In this document: positions 36,327 through 45,174 of the stretch, one piece after another
Layout of the letters: every line of letters begins with the position of its first letter
How positions within the stretch are numbered: the first letter of the stretch is position 1
From: an uncultured Eubacteriaceae bacterium
GTDB taxonomy: Bacteria; Bacillota; Clostridia; Eubacteriales; Eubacteriaceae
Direction of reading: 5' to 3'
Assembly: GCA_945867155.1 (NCBI GenBank)
Contig: CAMBHL010000004.1
Coordinates: 124,001-188,000, forward strand
Length of the DNA: 64,000 nucleotides
Made by a program: the position numbers and the translations under genes
The notes under the pieces: generated by a model
Database searches by the model: none
Told to the model about the DNA's origin: nothing
The model's input: only the letters and a program-made list of their open reading frames with translations

Positions 36327-37921
36327 TGGATGACCGCAGGCCAAAGCACACAAGCGACCGTTTGTCCCTCAGAAATTTAGGCGGCCATGTGAGACAGAAC
36401 AATCAGGGCAACCGCGTTCTGCCTGCGACGCCGGCGGCACGGCGCTACGCTGCAGAAAAGGGCGTAAATCTTGAAGAACTCTCTGAAATCGGGGACGACC
36501 GGAGAATCACGGAACACGATATTGATGTTTTTCTCGAAAAGAAAAAGATTTTTGAAAAAAGAGCCCAGAACGGACGCCGGCAGGAAGTTCAGGAAACGTT
36601 GGACCAGCCGGAAGAACCGACCTTGAAACCGGAAGGGGATGGGGCAGGAAAAGCCGAAGAAGAGGCGCCAGCGGCTGAACCCCAAAGCGAAGTTCCTGAA
36701 AAAGCTCCGGTATCTTCTGAAACCCATGAAGATGCGGAAGAAGCGCCTGAAGGTAAGGCCCAGACCGATGCGGCAGCTTCCGCCATTTCGAAAGCAGCGG
36801 TCAAAATACCAGAGGTCTTTCATTTGGAAGATCTCGATTCCGAAGGCGATCATCTTTTGAGTGTGAGTCCTTTGGCCCGGGCCCTCGCAGAAGAATACCA
36901 TGTCGATTTAAAAAAGCTCGCCCCGGGCAGCGGCCCCAACGGCCGCATCGTGCGCTACGACGTCAGACAGTGGCTGAAGGCTCATCCTGCTGACGAGGGC
37001 AAAAAAGAAGCGCCGAAGCCGGGAAAAACGACGGCTAAGCCGGCTGAATCCAAGCCGGCTGCTGGAGAAAAGGCAGCCGTAGAGGCGGACGTGAAAGCGC
37101 CTCAGGTTTCACCCGCGCCGAAGGCTTCGGGGCCTGTGTCCCACGATCCGGTGGCAGCAAAAATATTTCACGCCATTCAGAAAAATATGACTGCCATGCC
37201 AAATCGCAAAACGCCGGAACGGCCCAAACAGGAAGTCATCGAAGCGTCGGCAAAGGCTGAACGGGAAGATTCGAAAAAGAACAGCCCGGACCCTTATGCA
37301 AAAGCCGGTCAGGAAGATCCGGACGATACCTTGAATGTGGGGCCTTTCTCGCTGATGGTGATGGTGGATGTCACCCGGATTCACGATTACTGCTGGGCTC
37401 AGGTCGAAACCGCCAGCGGCGACGATGTGGATCTGGTGGATCACATTGTCGCCGCAGCTACCCGCTCGCTCGCCTTACATCCAAAGGCCAGCGCGGGCGG
37501 TTCTCAGATCGCGCTGATGACGTTGAGCGAACGCAGAGGGCTGATCTGTACGCCGGGATTTGAAATGAGCGAACACCCGACGCCGAAGGACGCCGCAGTC
37601 AGGCGGCGGGCTTTGATCCAGGACGTGGAAGAAGGCCGGGCGTCTGAACCCACAGCAGGCATCGGCCTGCACATCATGGCCCTGGGACAGGGTATCGGCC
37701 TGAATTACATCTGCGACAAGCAGCGGGCGCCGATCCTGGCGGTCGGCGGCGTGCGCAGGGAAATGCAGATGGGCGGCATCCATTACACCGTGCCTCTGAC
37801 CCTTTCCCAGAAGCGGGGCACGGCCAATGTGGCGGCATCGGCGGCCTTCTTAAATACACTTAAAACTTTTTTGGAAAATCCGGATACGCTCTTTCAAATG
37901 GAAGCAAGGGGAGAAAAATGA
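36326..37921 (+). CDS. E2-like scaffold without lipoyl domain or catalytic His
   Basis: Resembles the acyltransferase core of 2-oxoacid dehydrogenases but is heavily altered. The 531 residues have two peripheral-subunit-binding domains (about 31-71, RVLPATPAARRYAAEKGV, and 175-218, VSPLARALAEEYHVDLKKL, the second ending NGRIVRYDV) joined by Pro/Ala/Glu-rich linkers, then a core-like domain (about 338-531). No lipoyl domain with its lysine is present anywhere. In the last motif, where the family has DHR-V-x-DG, this protein has Q495-K-R-G-T-A-N501: catalytic His is Arg497 and Asp is Asn501. It should bind E1 and E3 but not transfer acyl groups. The frame is intact, so this is not simple decay. 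Confidence 0.8.
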   Translation: MDDRRPKHTSDRLSLRNLGGHVRQNNQGNRVLPATPAARRYAAEKGVNLEELSEIGDDRRITEHDIDVFLEKKKIFEKRAQNGRRQEVQETLDQPEEPTLKPEGDGAGKAEEEAPAAEPQSEVPEKAPVSSETHEDAEEAPEGKAQTDAAASAISKAAVKIPEVFHLEDLDSEGDHLLSVSPLARALAEEYHVDLKKLAPGSGPNGRIVRYDVRQWLKAHPADEGKKEAPKPGKTTAKPAESKPAAGEKAAVEADVKAPQVSPAPKASGPVSHDPVAAKIFHAIQKNMTAMPNRKTPERPKQEVIEASAKAEREDSKKNSPDPYAKAGQEDPDDTLNVGPFSLMVMVDVTRIHDYCWAQVETASGDDVDLVDHIVAAATRSLALHPKASAGGSQIALMTLSERRGLICTPGFEMSEHPTPKDAAVRRRALIQDVEEGRASEPTAGIGLHIMALGQGIGLNYICDKQRAPILAVGGVRREMQMGGIHYTVPLTLSQKRGTANVAASAAFLNTLKTFLENPDTLFQMEARGEK

Positions 37922-39387
37922 TAGAAACCCAATTATCAGACCAGTTAAATGATCATATGACGGAGGTGCCGAGAAATTTTGACGTGATCGTCTTAGGCGG
38001 CGGGATTGTCGGGATCACCGCGGCCATTGAAGCAGGACGGGCCGGCTACCGCACGGCCATCGTGGCGGGAGAATTCGGCGGACGCTATTTAAGCGAAGCC
38101 ATTCCAGCAGGATTTTATCATGAAAACGCCCGGTTTATCCGCCACGCCATGCGCTACCGCGGCCACACGGGCATCGTCGTGGGCAAAGTCTCTCTGGACA
38201 TGCATCGGCTGATTCTCGAAAAAGAAGAAGTGATGAATCAGGAAGCGGCCAAGCTGCGCAAGCAGATTGAAGATGCCGGCGTCTATTTCTTCTCCGGCGC
38301 CGGACGCCCGCTGCCGAACGGGATGATTGACGTCAAAGAAGAAGACGGCAACCTGGTGCGCCTGACCTGGAAGCGGCTGATCGTCGCTACCGGGATGAAG
38401 GCCCAGAAACGGGAAACCCTCAAGCATTACACCGAAGTCGTCGAAGACGACGGCATCTACCGGTTTAATCAGATTCCCGAAGAGATGACCATTTTGGGAG
38501 ACGGGGTCAGAGCGTGTGAAGTCGCGTCCCTTTTCCAGACCCTGGGCAGCCACGTTTCCATCGTGACCGACAGCAGTTCGGTGCTGAAGCATCTTGATGC
38601 TCAGATCGTCGGGCGCCTGGAAGAACAGATGAAGCGCCGGGGGACGAAGATTTTTCTGAAGATGCGGCCTGTCGACATTTACAAGGATTCTTTGAAGATG
38701 ACCCACATCGAGCTGGCCTCTGCCGACGCTTTCGCGGCGTCCGAAAAAGCCGGCGGTCATCCGAAAACGGAACACACGGTGATTTCATCGACCATCTACG
38801 TGCCGACCCTTTACAAGGGCAATATGTCGGGCTTGAGCCCGCTGCGCCTGGATATCGACGACGGCTTCGTGGTCACGGACAGTTTCTATCGGACCTCTCT
38901 TAAAAACGTATACGCTGTCGGCAGTGTGACCGGGCAGTGCCAGATGGCCTATGAAGGGCGGATGCAGGCCAAGACCTTGATCGAAAACCTCGTGGCGGAA
39001 GATCAGGGCCGTCCGCGGCAGATGTTAGACGTCTATCAGATGCCCCATTTCATCCACACGTTTCCGGAAGTGGCCAGCGTCGGCCTCACGACACAGGAAG
39101 CGTCGATCGAACACGAAGACATCCGGGTGGGCCTGGCACCCCTCGGCGACGAACCGGGCTCCCTTTTCGCAAGCAACAAACAGGGATTTGTCAAGGTGAT
39201 CGTGGACGGGAAGTACCGCGAAATTCTCGGGGTGCACATCATCGGCGAAAATGCCTGCGAATTTATCGCCCAGGTTCAGGCGCTGATGATCATGGAAGGG
39301 ACGACGATGGATTTATCACGCATCGTCCATCCGATTCCGAGCTTGTCCCTCGCTTTGGAAGAAGCCTTTGATCAGATTGAACAATAA
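37918..39387 (+). CDS. E3-like flavoprotein lacking the redox disulfide
   Basis: Resembles dihydrolipoamide dehydrogenase. The 489 residues keep the FAD-binding [21 protein letters not shown] near residue 24, the NAD-site [16 protein letters not shown], a YAVGSVTG second FAD motif and the dimerization domain. In place of GGTCLNVGCIPSK it reads [13 protein letters not shown]: Tyr57 and Ala61 replace both cysteines, with one residue lost between. The C-terminal HP motif is kept (IVHPIPSLS) but its partner Glu is not. Disulfide chemistry with lipoamide is therefore impossible; NADH or other electron transfer through FAD remains possible. Overlaps E2 by 4 bases. Confidence 0.82.
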   Translation: MIETQLSDQLNDHMTEVPRNFDVIVLGGGIVGITAAIEAGRAGYRTAIVAGEFGGRYLSEAIPAGFYHENARFIRHAMRYRGHTGIVVGKVSLDMHRLILEKEEVMNQEAAKLRKQIEDAGVYFFSGAGRPLPNGMIDVKEEDGNLVRLTWKRLIVATGMKAQKRETLKHYTEVVEDDGIYRFNQIPEEMTILGDGVRACEVASLFQTLGSHVSIVTDSSSVLKHLDAQIVGRLEEQMKRRGTKIFLKMRPVDIYKDSLKMTHIELASADAFAASEKAGGHPKTEHTVISSTIYVPTLYKGNMSGLSPLRLDIDDGFVVTDSFYRTSLKNVYAVGSVTGQCQMAYEGRMQAKTLIENLVAEDQGRPRQMLDVYQMPHFIHTFPEVASVGLTTQEASIEHEDIRVGLAPLGDEPGSLFASNKQGFVKVIVDGKYREILGVHIIGENACEFIAQVQALMIMEGTTMDLSRIVHPIPSLSLALEEAFDQIEQ

Positions 39388-39415
39388 ACGAAATACCATA
39401 GAACAGGAGAAACGC

Positions 39416-41008
39416 ATGACGACAAAACCATCAACAGGACAGCAGGAAAAGGTTGTTGTGTTGGATTTCGGCGGCCAGTACAAACAGCTGATCGCCCGGC
39501 GCGTTCGGGAATGCCAGGTGTACTGCGAGATTCACTCGTACAAGACGCCCATTGAAAAGCTCAAGGCCATGGCGCCCAAGGGCATCATCCTCACCGGCGG
39601 ACCGAACAGCGTGTTCGACAAGACCTCGCCGACTTATGAAAAAGCGCTGTACGAATTAGGCATTCCAATTCTGGGGATCTGTTACGGGTCCCAGCTCATG
39701 GCGTACACCTTGGGCGGCAAAGTGGAAAAGGCGCCGGTGAGCGAATACGGCCGGACGGATTTAACCATCGACGATTCGAACAGCCTTTTGATGCAGGATG
39801 TGAAGCCCGACACGGTGTGCTGGATGAGCCACACAGATTATATCGCGGCGGTGCCGGACGGTTTCAAGGTCACGGCCCACACACCTCACTGTCCAGTGGC
39901 GGCGATGGAAAATCCGGCGCAGAAGCTCTACGCCGTTCAGTTCCACCCCGAAGTGGTCCATACCCCCGAAGGCAAGAAGATTCTCAAAAACTTTTTGATG
40001 AACGTCTGCGGCTGTTCCGGCAATTGGCAGATGAATACCTTCGTCAAAGACACGGTGGCTGCCCTCAAAGAAAAAATCGGCAGTGACCGGGTGCTGCTCG
40101 GCCTTTCCGGCGGGGTGGATTCCACGGTGACAGCCGTGCTCCTTTCCCGGGCTATCGGCAAACAGCTGACCTGCGTTTTCGTCGATCACGGCCTGATGCG
40201 CAAAGACGAAGGGGACGAAGTGGAAGCCGTGTTCGGACCGAAGGGACAGTTTGACTTGAACTTCATCCGGGTCAATGCCGGGGAAACCTATTTTGAAAAA
40301 CTCAAGGGCGTCACTGATCCGGAACAGAAACGGAAAATTATCGGCGCTCTGTTCGTCGAAATCTTCGGCGCGGAAGCGAAGAAGCTCGCCGATGAAGGGG
40401 GCTTTAAATATATGGCCCAGGGGACGATTTACCCGGACGTGGTCGAAAGCGGCGCCGGCAATGGCGGTGCGGTGATCAAATCCCACCACAATGTGGGCGG
40501 CCTGCCGCAGGAAATGGTCGTCGAGCTGGGCTTCGACCAGACCCCCATCGAGCCCCTTCGGGATTTATTTAAAGATGAAGTCCGGAAAGTCGGACTGGAA
40601 CTCGGCATTCCGAAGCACCTCGTCTACCGCCAGCCCTTCCCGGGCCCGGGACTGGGCATCCGCGTCGTCGGCGAAGTGACGCCGAAGATGGTTAAAATCA
40701 CCCAGGAAGCGGACGCCATCTACCGGGAAGAACTGGAAAAAGCCGGCATCGACATGGGCAAAGGCCAGTTCTTCGCCGCCCTGTCCAATTTGAGAAGCGT
40801 GGGCGTCATGGGCGACGACCGCACCTACGACTACGCTGTGGTGCTCCGGGGCGTCATCACCTCGGATTTCATGACCGCCGAAGCGGCGGACATTCCGTGG
40901 CCGGTGCTCCAGACGTGCATGAACCGCATCATCAACGAAGTGGAAGGGGTCAACCGCGTCATGTACGATTTGACCTCCAAGCCGCCAGGAACGATTGAGT
41001 TGGAATAA
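39416..41008 (+). CDS. guaA: GMP synthase (glutamine-hydrolysing)
   Basis: Converts XMP to GMP using glutamine ammonia. The 530-residue protein has the class I amidotransferase domain (nucleophile Cys in [12 protein letters not shown] near residue 88; QFHPEV near residue 178), the PP-loop [16 protein letters not shown] near residue 228 and the C-terminal dimerization domain ending [15 protein letters not shown] precedes ATG 39416, 28 bases after the E3-like gene. The 3' end is the attachment site of the downstream island; the coding end remains intact. Confidence 0.97.
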   Translation: MTTKPSTGQQEKVVVLDFGGQYKQLIARRVRECQVYCEIHSYKTPIEKLKAMAPKGIILTGGPNSVFDKTSPTYEKALYELGIPILGICYGSQLMAYTLGGKVEKAPVSEYGRTDLTIDDSNSLLMQDVKPDTVCWMSHTDYIAAVPDGFKVTAHTPHCPVAAMENPAQKLYAVQFHPEVVHTPEGKKILKNFLMNVCGCSGNWQMNTFVKDTVAALKEKIGSDRVLLGLSGGVDSTVTAVLLSRAIGKQLTCVFVDHGLMRKDEGDEVEAVFGPKGQFDLNFIRVNAGETYFEKLKGVTDPEQKRKIIGALFVEIFGAEAKKLADEGGFKYMAQGTIYPDVVESGAGNGGAVIKSHHNVGGLPQEMVVELGFDQTPIEPLRDLFKDEVRKVGLELGIPKHLVYRQPFPGPGLGIRVVGEVTPKMVKITQEADAIYREELEKAGIDMGKGQFFAALSNLRSVGVMGDDRTYDYAVVLRGVITSDFMTAEAADIPWPVLQTCMNRIINEVEGVNRVMYDLTSKPPGTIELE

Positions 41009-41009
41009 A
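40997..41009. repeat. Left end repeat (attL) at guaA stop
   Basis: 13 bases matching 46700-46712 at 12 positions. It covers the last three guaA codons with the stop, as expected for integration that restores the gene end. Confidence 0.65.
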
Positions 41010-41066
41010 TTGAAAAAGTCTGAAAACCCAGTAATAATGCGGGTTTGCAGGATTTCAAAACCCTCG

Positions 41067-41088
41067 TTGATAAGATTTTGATAAGATT
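41067..41088. repeat. Tandem 11-bp repeat near the left island end
   Basis: TTGATAAGATT occurs twice without a gap (41067-41077, 41078-41088), 58 bases inside the left end. Position suits integrase arm or excisionase sites, but that is inference. Confidence 0.5.
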
Positions 41089-41176
41089 GCACTTGAACAC
41101 CTTTATCGGATGTATCAAGTGGTTTGTGGGTAAAGAGTAATTTCTGAAGGCTCACAAAAAACACCATATTAACATT

Positions 41177-41216
41177 AAACCCCGTACTGACGGAATAAAG
41201 TCAGTACGGGGTTTTT
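41177..41216. terminator. Strong hairpin terminator inside the left island end
   Basis: A perfect 15-bp stem (41177-41191 with 41200-41214), loop GGAATAAA, then T residues. It can end guaA transcription after the insertion. Confidence 0.88.
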
Positions 41217-41227
41217 GTCGTTTTGAT

Positions 41228-41365
41228 ATGGGGTTTTCCGCCGTTGCCATTGCTGACCGAGTGGGACACGAAAGCATAGAAATCACTTACCGCTATGCCC
41301 ATCTGTTCCCATCAAAACAAAAGGAAATGGCAGTTAAACTTGATTTTATGAATAAAGGGGTGTGA
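41228..41365 (+). pseudogene. C-terminal remnant of a tyrosine integrase
   Basis: An open stretch translates to VAIADRVGHESIEITYRYAH and then LFPSKQKEMAVKLDF, ending in TGA. This is the end of a Tn916-type tyrosine recombinase, with the GH-x-x-I-x-x-T motif and the nucleophile Tyr shortly after. About 45 residues remain of a usual 380; there is no start and the catalytic Arg-Lys-His part is gone. Confidence 0.8.
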
Positions 41366-41369
41366 TGAT

Positions 41370-41702
41370 ATGTCAGCAAAAAATGTAGATCGCCACAACC
41401 GTTTCCGCAGTATTACCGTAGGATTTCGAGTATCACCCGAAGAACAGGAAGAACTCAACAGAGCGGTTGCTCTTTCGGGACTGCCGAAGCAGGAGTACTG
41501 TTACCGCAAGTGTATGGGGCGTGAGGTAGTGGTTCAGCCAAATCCGAGAGTTTATAAGGCACTGAAAACGCAGATGGCATTTATCCTTGAGGAATTACAG
41601 CGTATTGCGGCAGGTGAGAATGTCCAAACGGAACTGCTCGAAACCATTGACCTTATCGCCTTTACAATGCACGGACTGAAAGGAGAGAATGCAAATGAAT
41701 GA
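41370..41702 (+). CDS. MobC-like mobilization accessory protein
   Basis: A small protein expected to bind the transfer origin and help the relaxase nick. The 110 residues open with a basic ribbon-helix-helix type segment (FRSITVGFRVSPEEQEELNR) and LPKQEYCYRKCMGREV, as in MobC-like proteins of Firmicute islands, followed by a helical tail. It starts 4 bases after the integrase remnant and its stop overlaps the next gene. Low GC like the rest of the island. Confidence 0.7.
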   Translation: MSAKNVDRHNRFRSITVGFRVSPEEQEELNRAVALSGLPKQEYCYRKCMGREVVVQPNPRVYKALKTQMAFILEELQRIAAGENVQTELLETIDLIAFTMHGLKGENANE

Positions 41703-42828
41703 TAAAAAAGAAATGACCGCCCGAACATCATCTGTTGGCGCAGATGAAAGGCAGTCACTCAAATATAGTAACAATAGTATAACCGATTTTGCTGAAGAAA
41801 TCAATGATTTTGAAAAAATGCAGAGAGAAATGCTGCGGCAGTTAGATCCGTCCTATTTGAAAACTGTATCTATGAAAATGCTGTACAATACGGTGTTTGA
41901 TATTCAGACGCCGCTGATTGACGGTCTGCTCCAACGAGGAACCTATATTTTTGCAGGTTCCCCGAAAGTAGGCAAAAGCTTTATGATGGCACAGCTCGCC
42001 TATCATATCAGTACAGGCACACCGCTTTGGAGTTACAAAGTACGAAAAGCAACGGTGCTTTACTTTGCTCTTGAAGATGATTATCCTCGTTTGCAAAAGC
42101 GACTGTTTCAGATGTTTGGTGCAGAGGAAACAGACAATCTCTATTTTGCGACGGAGTGCAAAACGGTAAGCGGTGGTTTGGAAGAACAAATCAGAGGTTT
42201 TATAGGAGAACACCCCGACACAGGCTTGATTATCATAGACACCTTAAAGCGTGTGCGTGAAGCCGGCGATGCTGATTACAGCTACGCCAGCGATTATGAC
42301 ATTGTAGCAAGACTCAAAGCATTGGCAGATAGTTACAAGGTTACAATGCTCATCGTTCATCACACCCGAAAGCAGAAAGCGGAAGATATATTCGATATGA
42401 TTTCGGGAACGACAGGCTTGCTCGGTGCGGCGGATGGGGCGTTTCTTCTGCAAAAAGAGAAACGCACAAGCAACGCCGCTACGCTTGATGTGGCAGGCAG
42501 AGATCAACAGGATATGAAAATTCATCTTGTAAGAGATGCCGAGCGTTTGATTTGGAACTTTGAAAACTCAGAAACGGAATTGTGGAAAGAGCCGCCCGAA
42601 CCTTTGCTTGAAAAGATAGCGCAATTGCTTTCTTCGGGCAGTAATGAATGGACGGGGACGCCTACGGAGCTTTGCTCTATTCTTCAGCTTGATATTCAGC
42701 CTAACGCTCTCACACGAAAGCTGAATATCAATGCGGGGCGTTTGCTAAATGAGTATAAGATTTTCTATGAGAACAGCCGCAGTCGAAGTGAGCGAAAAGT
42801 AAAGCTATCCCGATTGGAGCAGGCGTGA
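41695..42828 (+). CDS. RepA-like AAA ATPase/helicase of the island
   Basis: An AAA_25/RepA-type hexameric ATPase, usually helping plasmid or island replication. The 377 residues have Walker A IFAGSPKVGKSFMMAQLA near residue 82, Walker B GLIIIDTLKRV near residue 180, and HHTRKQ near residue 222 as in RepA helicases. Start at ATG 41695 fits the AGGAGAG spacing better than 41689. The C-terminal 80 residues look like a DNA-binding wing. Its presence suggests the excised island can replicate. Confidence 0.82.
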   Translation: MNDKKEMTARTSSVGADERQSLKYSNNSITDFAEEINDFEKMQREMLRQLDPSYLKTVSMKMLYNTVFDIQTPLIDGLLQRGTYIFAGSPKVGKSFMMAQLAYHISTGTPLWSYKVRKATVLYFALEDDYPRLQKRLFQMFGAEETDNLYFATECKTVSGGLEEQIRGFIGEHPDTGLIIIDTLKRVREAGDADYSYASDYDIVARLKALADSYKVTMLIVHHTRKQKAEDIFDMISGTTGLLGAADGAFLLQKEKRTSNAATLDVAGRDQQDMKIHLVRDAERLIWNFENSETELWKEPPEPLLEKIAQLLSSGSNEWTGTPTELCSILQLDIQPNALTRKLNINAGRLLNEYKIFYENSRSRSERKVKLSRLEQA

Positions 42829-42974
42829 CGATATGTGACGGTGTGACGATGATTTTAGGGGCGGGTGCGGTATCAAAAATACCGTCACCATCGTCACACA
42901 CCGTCACAAAAGTTTAGACGGGGTTGTAAGGGTGTCCTTTTCAAAGGACAGCCCTTACCTCTCGGAGAGCGCAA

Positions 42975-43048
42975 AACCTGCTTGCAGGTTGCATTTTTGT
43001 TGGCGAAGCTGACAAAAGTGCTTTTGCGTTACTCTTGGCAAGAGTAAC
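42975..43048 (+). other. Probable transfer origin (oriT) hairpins
   Basis: Two perfect inverted repeats lie just before the relaxase: AACCTGC-TT-GCAGGTT (42975-42990) and GTTACTCTT-GGC-AAGAGTAAC (43028-43048). MobV elements commonly carry oriT directly upstream of mob. The nick site is not assigned. Confidence 0.5.
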
Positions 43049-43082
43049 AGAACCACTAACCGAAAAGAAAGGGCGTGATAAA

Positions 43083-44252
43083 ATGCAAAGAACAATTAGT
43101 GCAATGGTCGGAAAGGGCTCGATCAATCACAACAGCCGAAAGTTTACAGCAGAGAATGTTGCTCCAGAGCGCACCCACTTGAATATAGATTATTGCAATG
43201 AGAACATCGAAAAAGTATATCACAAACTATTTGATGAAGCTCTGAAACGATACAATGATAAGCAGACAAGGGCAGACCGAAAGATAGAAAACTATTACGA
43301 CAAAATCCGTACAGGCAAACAGGAAAAGCCGTTTCACGAACTGATTTTACAGATTGGCGATAAAGATAATATGAGTGCAGAAAGCGAAAACGGACAGCTT
43401 GCAAAGCAGATTTTGGATGAGTATTACAAGGGTTTTCGAGAGAGAAATCCAAACTTATATGTGTTCTCTGTTCATCTGCATATGGATGAAGCAACACCGC
43501 ATATTCACATTGACTTTGTACCGTTTACAACAGGTAGCAAGCGAGGTTTAGATACAAGAGTGTCGCTAAAACAGGCTCTTGTGGCGCAGGGATTTAAGGG
43601 CGGTACTCGTGGCGATACGGAATGGTCGCAATGGGTACTTTCTGAAAAAGAACAGCTTGCCGCCGTTATGGAACGGTACGGAATTGAGTGGGAGCAGAAA
43701 GGCACACACGATAAGCATTTGTCCGTTCTTGATTACAAAAAGCAGGAACGGGAAAAAGAAATATCGGCTCTTGACAGTCAGATTGCCGAGAAAACCGATG
43801 TGGTGAAATCTCTTTCAGACCGAGTGCAGAATTTTGATGACGGTATTGAGCGATTGCAGGCAATAAGCGATAGCTTAGATACTGCACCTGAATATAATCT
43901 ACCCGAACCATCGGGGTTAATGACAGCCAAAACCTATAAAACAAAGTTCGCCGAGCCGCTTATCAAGAGGTTAAAATCGCTTATTAAAACCGTATTTGCC
44001 CGATGTTTTGAAGCGTGGGACAGTTATCACAGGCTGAACGCAACAAACGCAAGTCTGTATCGTGAAAACCAAGTGTTGAGCAGAAAAAACAGCAGTCTTA
44101 ACGCTGAAAATGCTGAACTGAAGGAGCAAAACAGGGATTATAAACTACTCCGTAAGGTATTCGGCAGCAAGCAAATTGATGGACTTTTAGAGCAAGCCAA
44201 ACAGTCTAAACAGCATGATAAACGCTTTAGAGATAATCAAAATGAAAGGTAG
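43083..44252 (+). CDS. mobV: MobV (Mob_Pre) family relaxase
   Basis: Nicks and pilots DNA for conjugative mobilization. The 389-residue protein carries the family metal motif HLHMDEATPHIHIDFVPF near residue 140 and the N-terminal SINHNSRKF segment. The C-terminal half is a coiled coil of Glu/Asn/Leu. The ATG at 43083 follows AAAGGG; an in-frame extension from 43035 overlaps the hairpins of the likely oriT. A TnpV gene follows after 9 bases. Confidence 0.9.
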   Translation: MQRTISAMVGKGSINHNSRKFTAENVAPERTHLNIDYCNENIEKVYHKLFDEALKRYNDKQTRADRKIENYYDKIRTGKQEKPFHELILQIGDKDNMSAESENGQLAKQILDEYYKGFRERNPNLYVFSVHLHMDEATPHIHIDFVPFTTGSKRGLDTRVSLKQALVAQGFKGGTRGDTEWSQWVLSEKEQLAAVMERYGIEWEQKGTHDKHLSVLDYKKQEREKEISALDSQIAEKTDVVKSLSDRVQNFDDGIERLQAISDSLDTAPEYNLPEPSGLMTAKTYKTKFAEPLIKRLKSLIKTVFARCFEAWDSYHRLNATNASLYRENQVLSRKNSSLNAENAELKEQNRDYKLLRKVFGSKQIDGLLEQAKQSKQHDKRFRDNQNER

Positions 44253-44261
44253 GAATACACA

Positions 44262-44636
44262 ATGACAAAGACGATTTTTGAAGAAATGGGCGGCACTTAT
44301 ATACGGGTTGGAGATTATTTTCTCCCCGATTTGAAACTACCCGAAACAGAAACACAATCTATCGGCATATGGGGACAGCGGCATAAACGCTACTTGAAAG
44401 AGCATAAACGGCTGTTTTATTCTAATTTGTTGACAAGCGGAAAACTGAACAGTTACCTTGCTGATATTGACCGACAGGCAGAGGAAATGTTTTCTCGGCT
44501 GGTAAAACAGATGGCAGAATGTGAGGGTGTGACAGAACAGCTAAAGGCAGAAAATCAGCTTGAATGGGTCGGGAAAATGAATAATATTCGTAGCAGAGCA
44601 GTAGAGATTATAGATGTAGAATTGATTTGTGTTTAG
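44262..44636 (+). CDS. tnpV: TnpV-type transposon protein
   Basis: A 124-residue protein of unknown biochemical role that travels with clostridial transposons and islands. It opens MTKTIFEEMGGTYIRVGDYF and includes GIWGQRHKRYLKEHK, both characteristic of TnpV as I recall it. It follows the relaxase on the same strand and marks the end of the mobility part of the island. Confidence 0.75.
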   Translation: MTKTIFEEMGGTYIRVGDYFLPDLKLPETETQSIGIWGQRHKRYLKEHKRLFYSNLLTSGKLNSYLADIDRQAEEMFSRLVKQMAECEGVTEQLKAENQLEWVGKMNNIRSRAVEIIDVELICV

Positions 44637-44670
44637 GAGGACAAAGCGGCAGATATAATGTTAAAAGTAG

Positions 44671-44699
44671 TTGCGTGCGCACGCATATTGATGTATAAT
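44671..44699 (+). promoter_or_regulatory. Promoter with palindromic operator of marR-MATE
   Basis: TTGCGT (44671-44676), 17 bases, TATAAT (44694-44699). The perfect 14-base palindrome TGCGTGCGCACGCA (44672-44685) covers the -35 and half of the spacer, the expected place for a self-repressing MarR protein. Confidence 0.8.
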
Positions 44700-44724
44700 A
44701 CGTTCTGATTGGAGGTATATATCT

Positions 44725-45174
44725 ATGCAACTATTAAAATGGCTTTCCGTAACAGACCGATTTTACAAAATCTATTTGGACAAGCAACTTGCCCCTTATG
44801 GAATCAACAACAGTCAATATATGTTCTTAATCAAAATCTGTCGTTCGCCCGGTATTCTACAAGATTCTTTGTTGAATATGTTCTATGTTCATCCAAGCAA
44901 TATTGTACGGACAGTTGCGACATTGGAAAAGCAGGGAATGATTACACGTTCTCCCAATGATAAGGATAAGCGGACATATAAATTGTATCCTACAGAAAGA
45001 GCATTGTCTATTATTGACGAGATACAGATGATATGCGAAAAGACAGAAGCTCTTTTATTGCAGGGTATGAGCGAATCCGAGCAGAACCTTTTTATGGATT
45101 TCTTAATACAGGCGGGCAGAAATATCACATCGGAACTCCATATAGAGAGAAAGGGGGAGGAGTTCAATGACTGA
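44725..45174 (+). CDS. MarR-family regulator
   Basis: A winged-helix repressor probably controlling itself and the MATE pump. The 149 residues have helix-turn-helix VHPSNIVRTVATLEKQGMIT near residue 53 and the wing NDKDKRTYKLYPTERA near residue 78. TTGGAGG precedes the ATG. It overlaps the MATE gene by 8 bases, so the two are one operon under the palindromic promoter. Confidence 0.88.
   Translation: MQLLKWLSVTDRFYKIYLDKQLAPYGINNSQYMFLIKICRSPGILQDSLLNMFYVHPSNIVRTVATLEKQGMITRSPNDKDKRTYKLYPTERALSIIDEIQMICEKTEALLLQGMSESEQNLFMDFLIQAGRNITSELHIERKGEEFND

Noticed and set aside
36326..39387. Calling the E2-like and E3-like genes pseudogenes
   Set aside because: Frames, ribosome sites and overlaps are intact, cofactor motifs are kept, and the losses are limited to lipoate-linked residues in all subunits.
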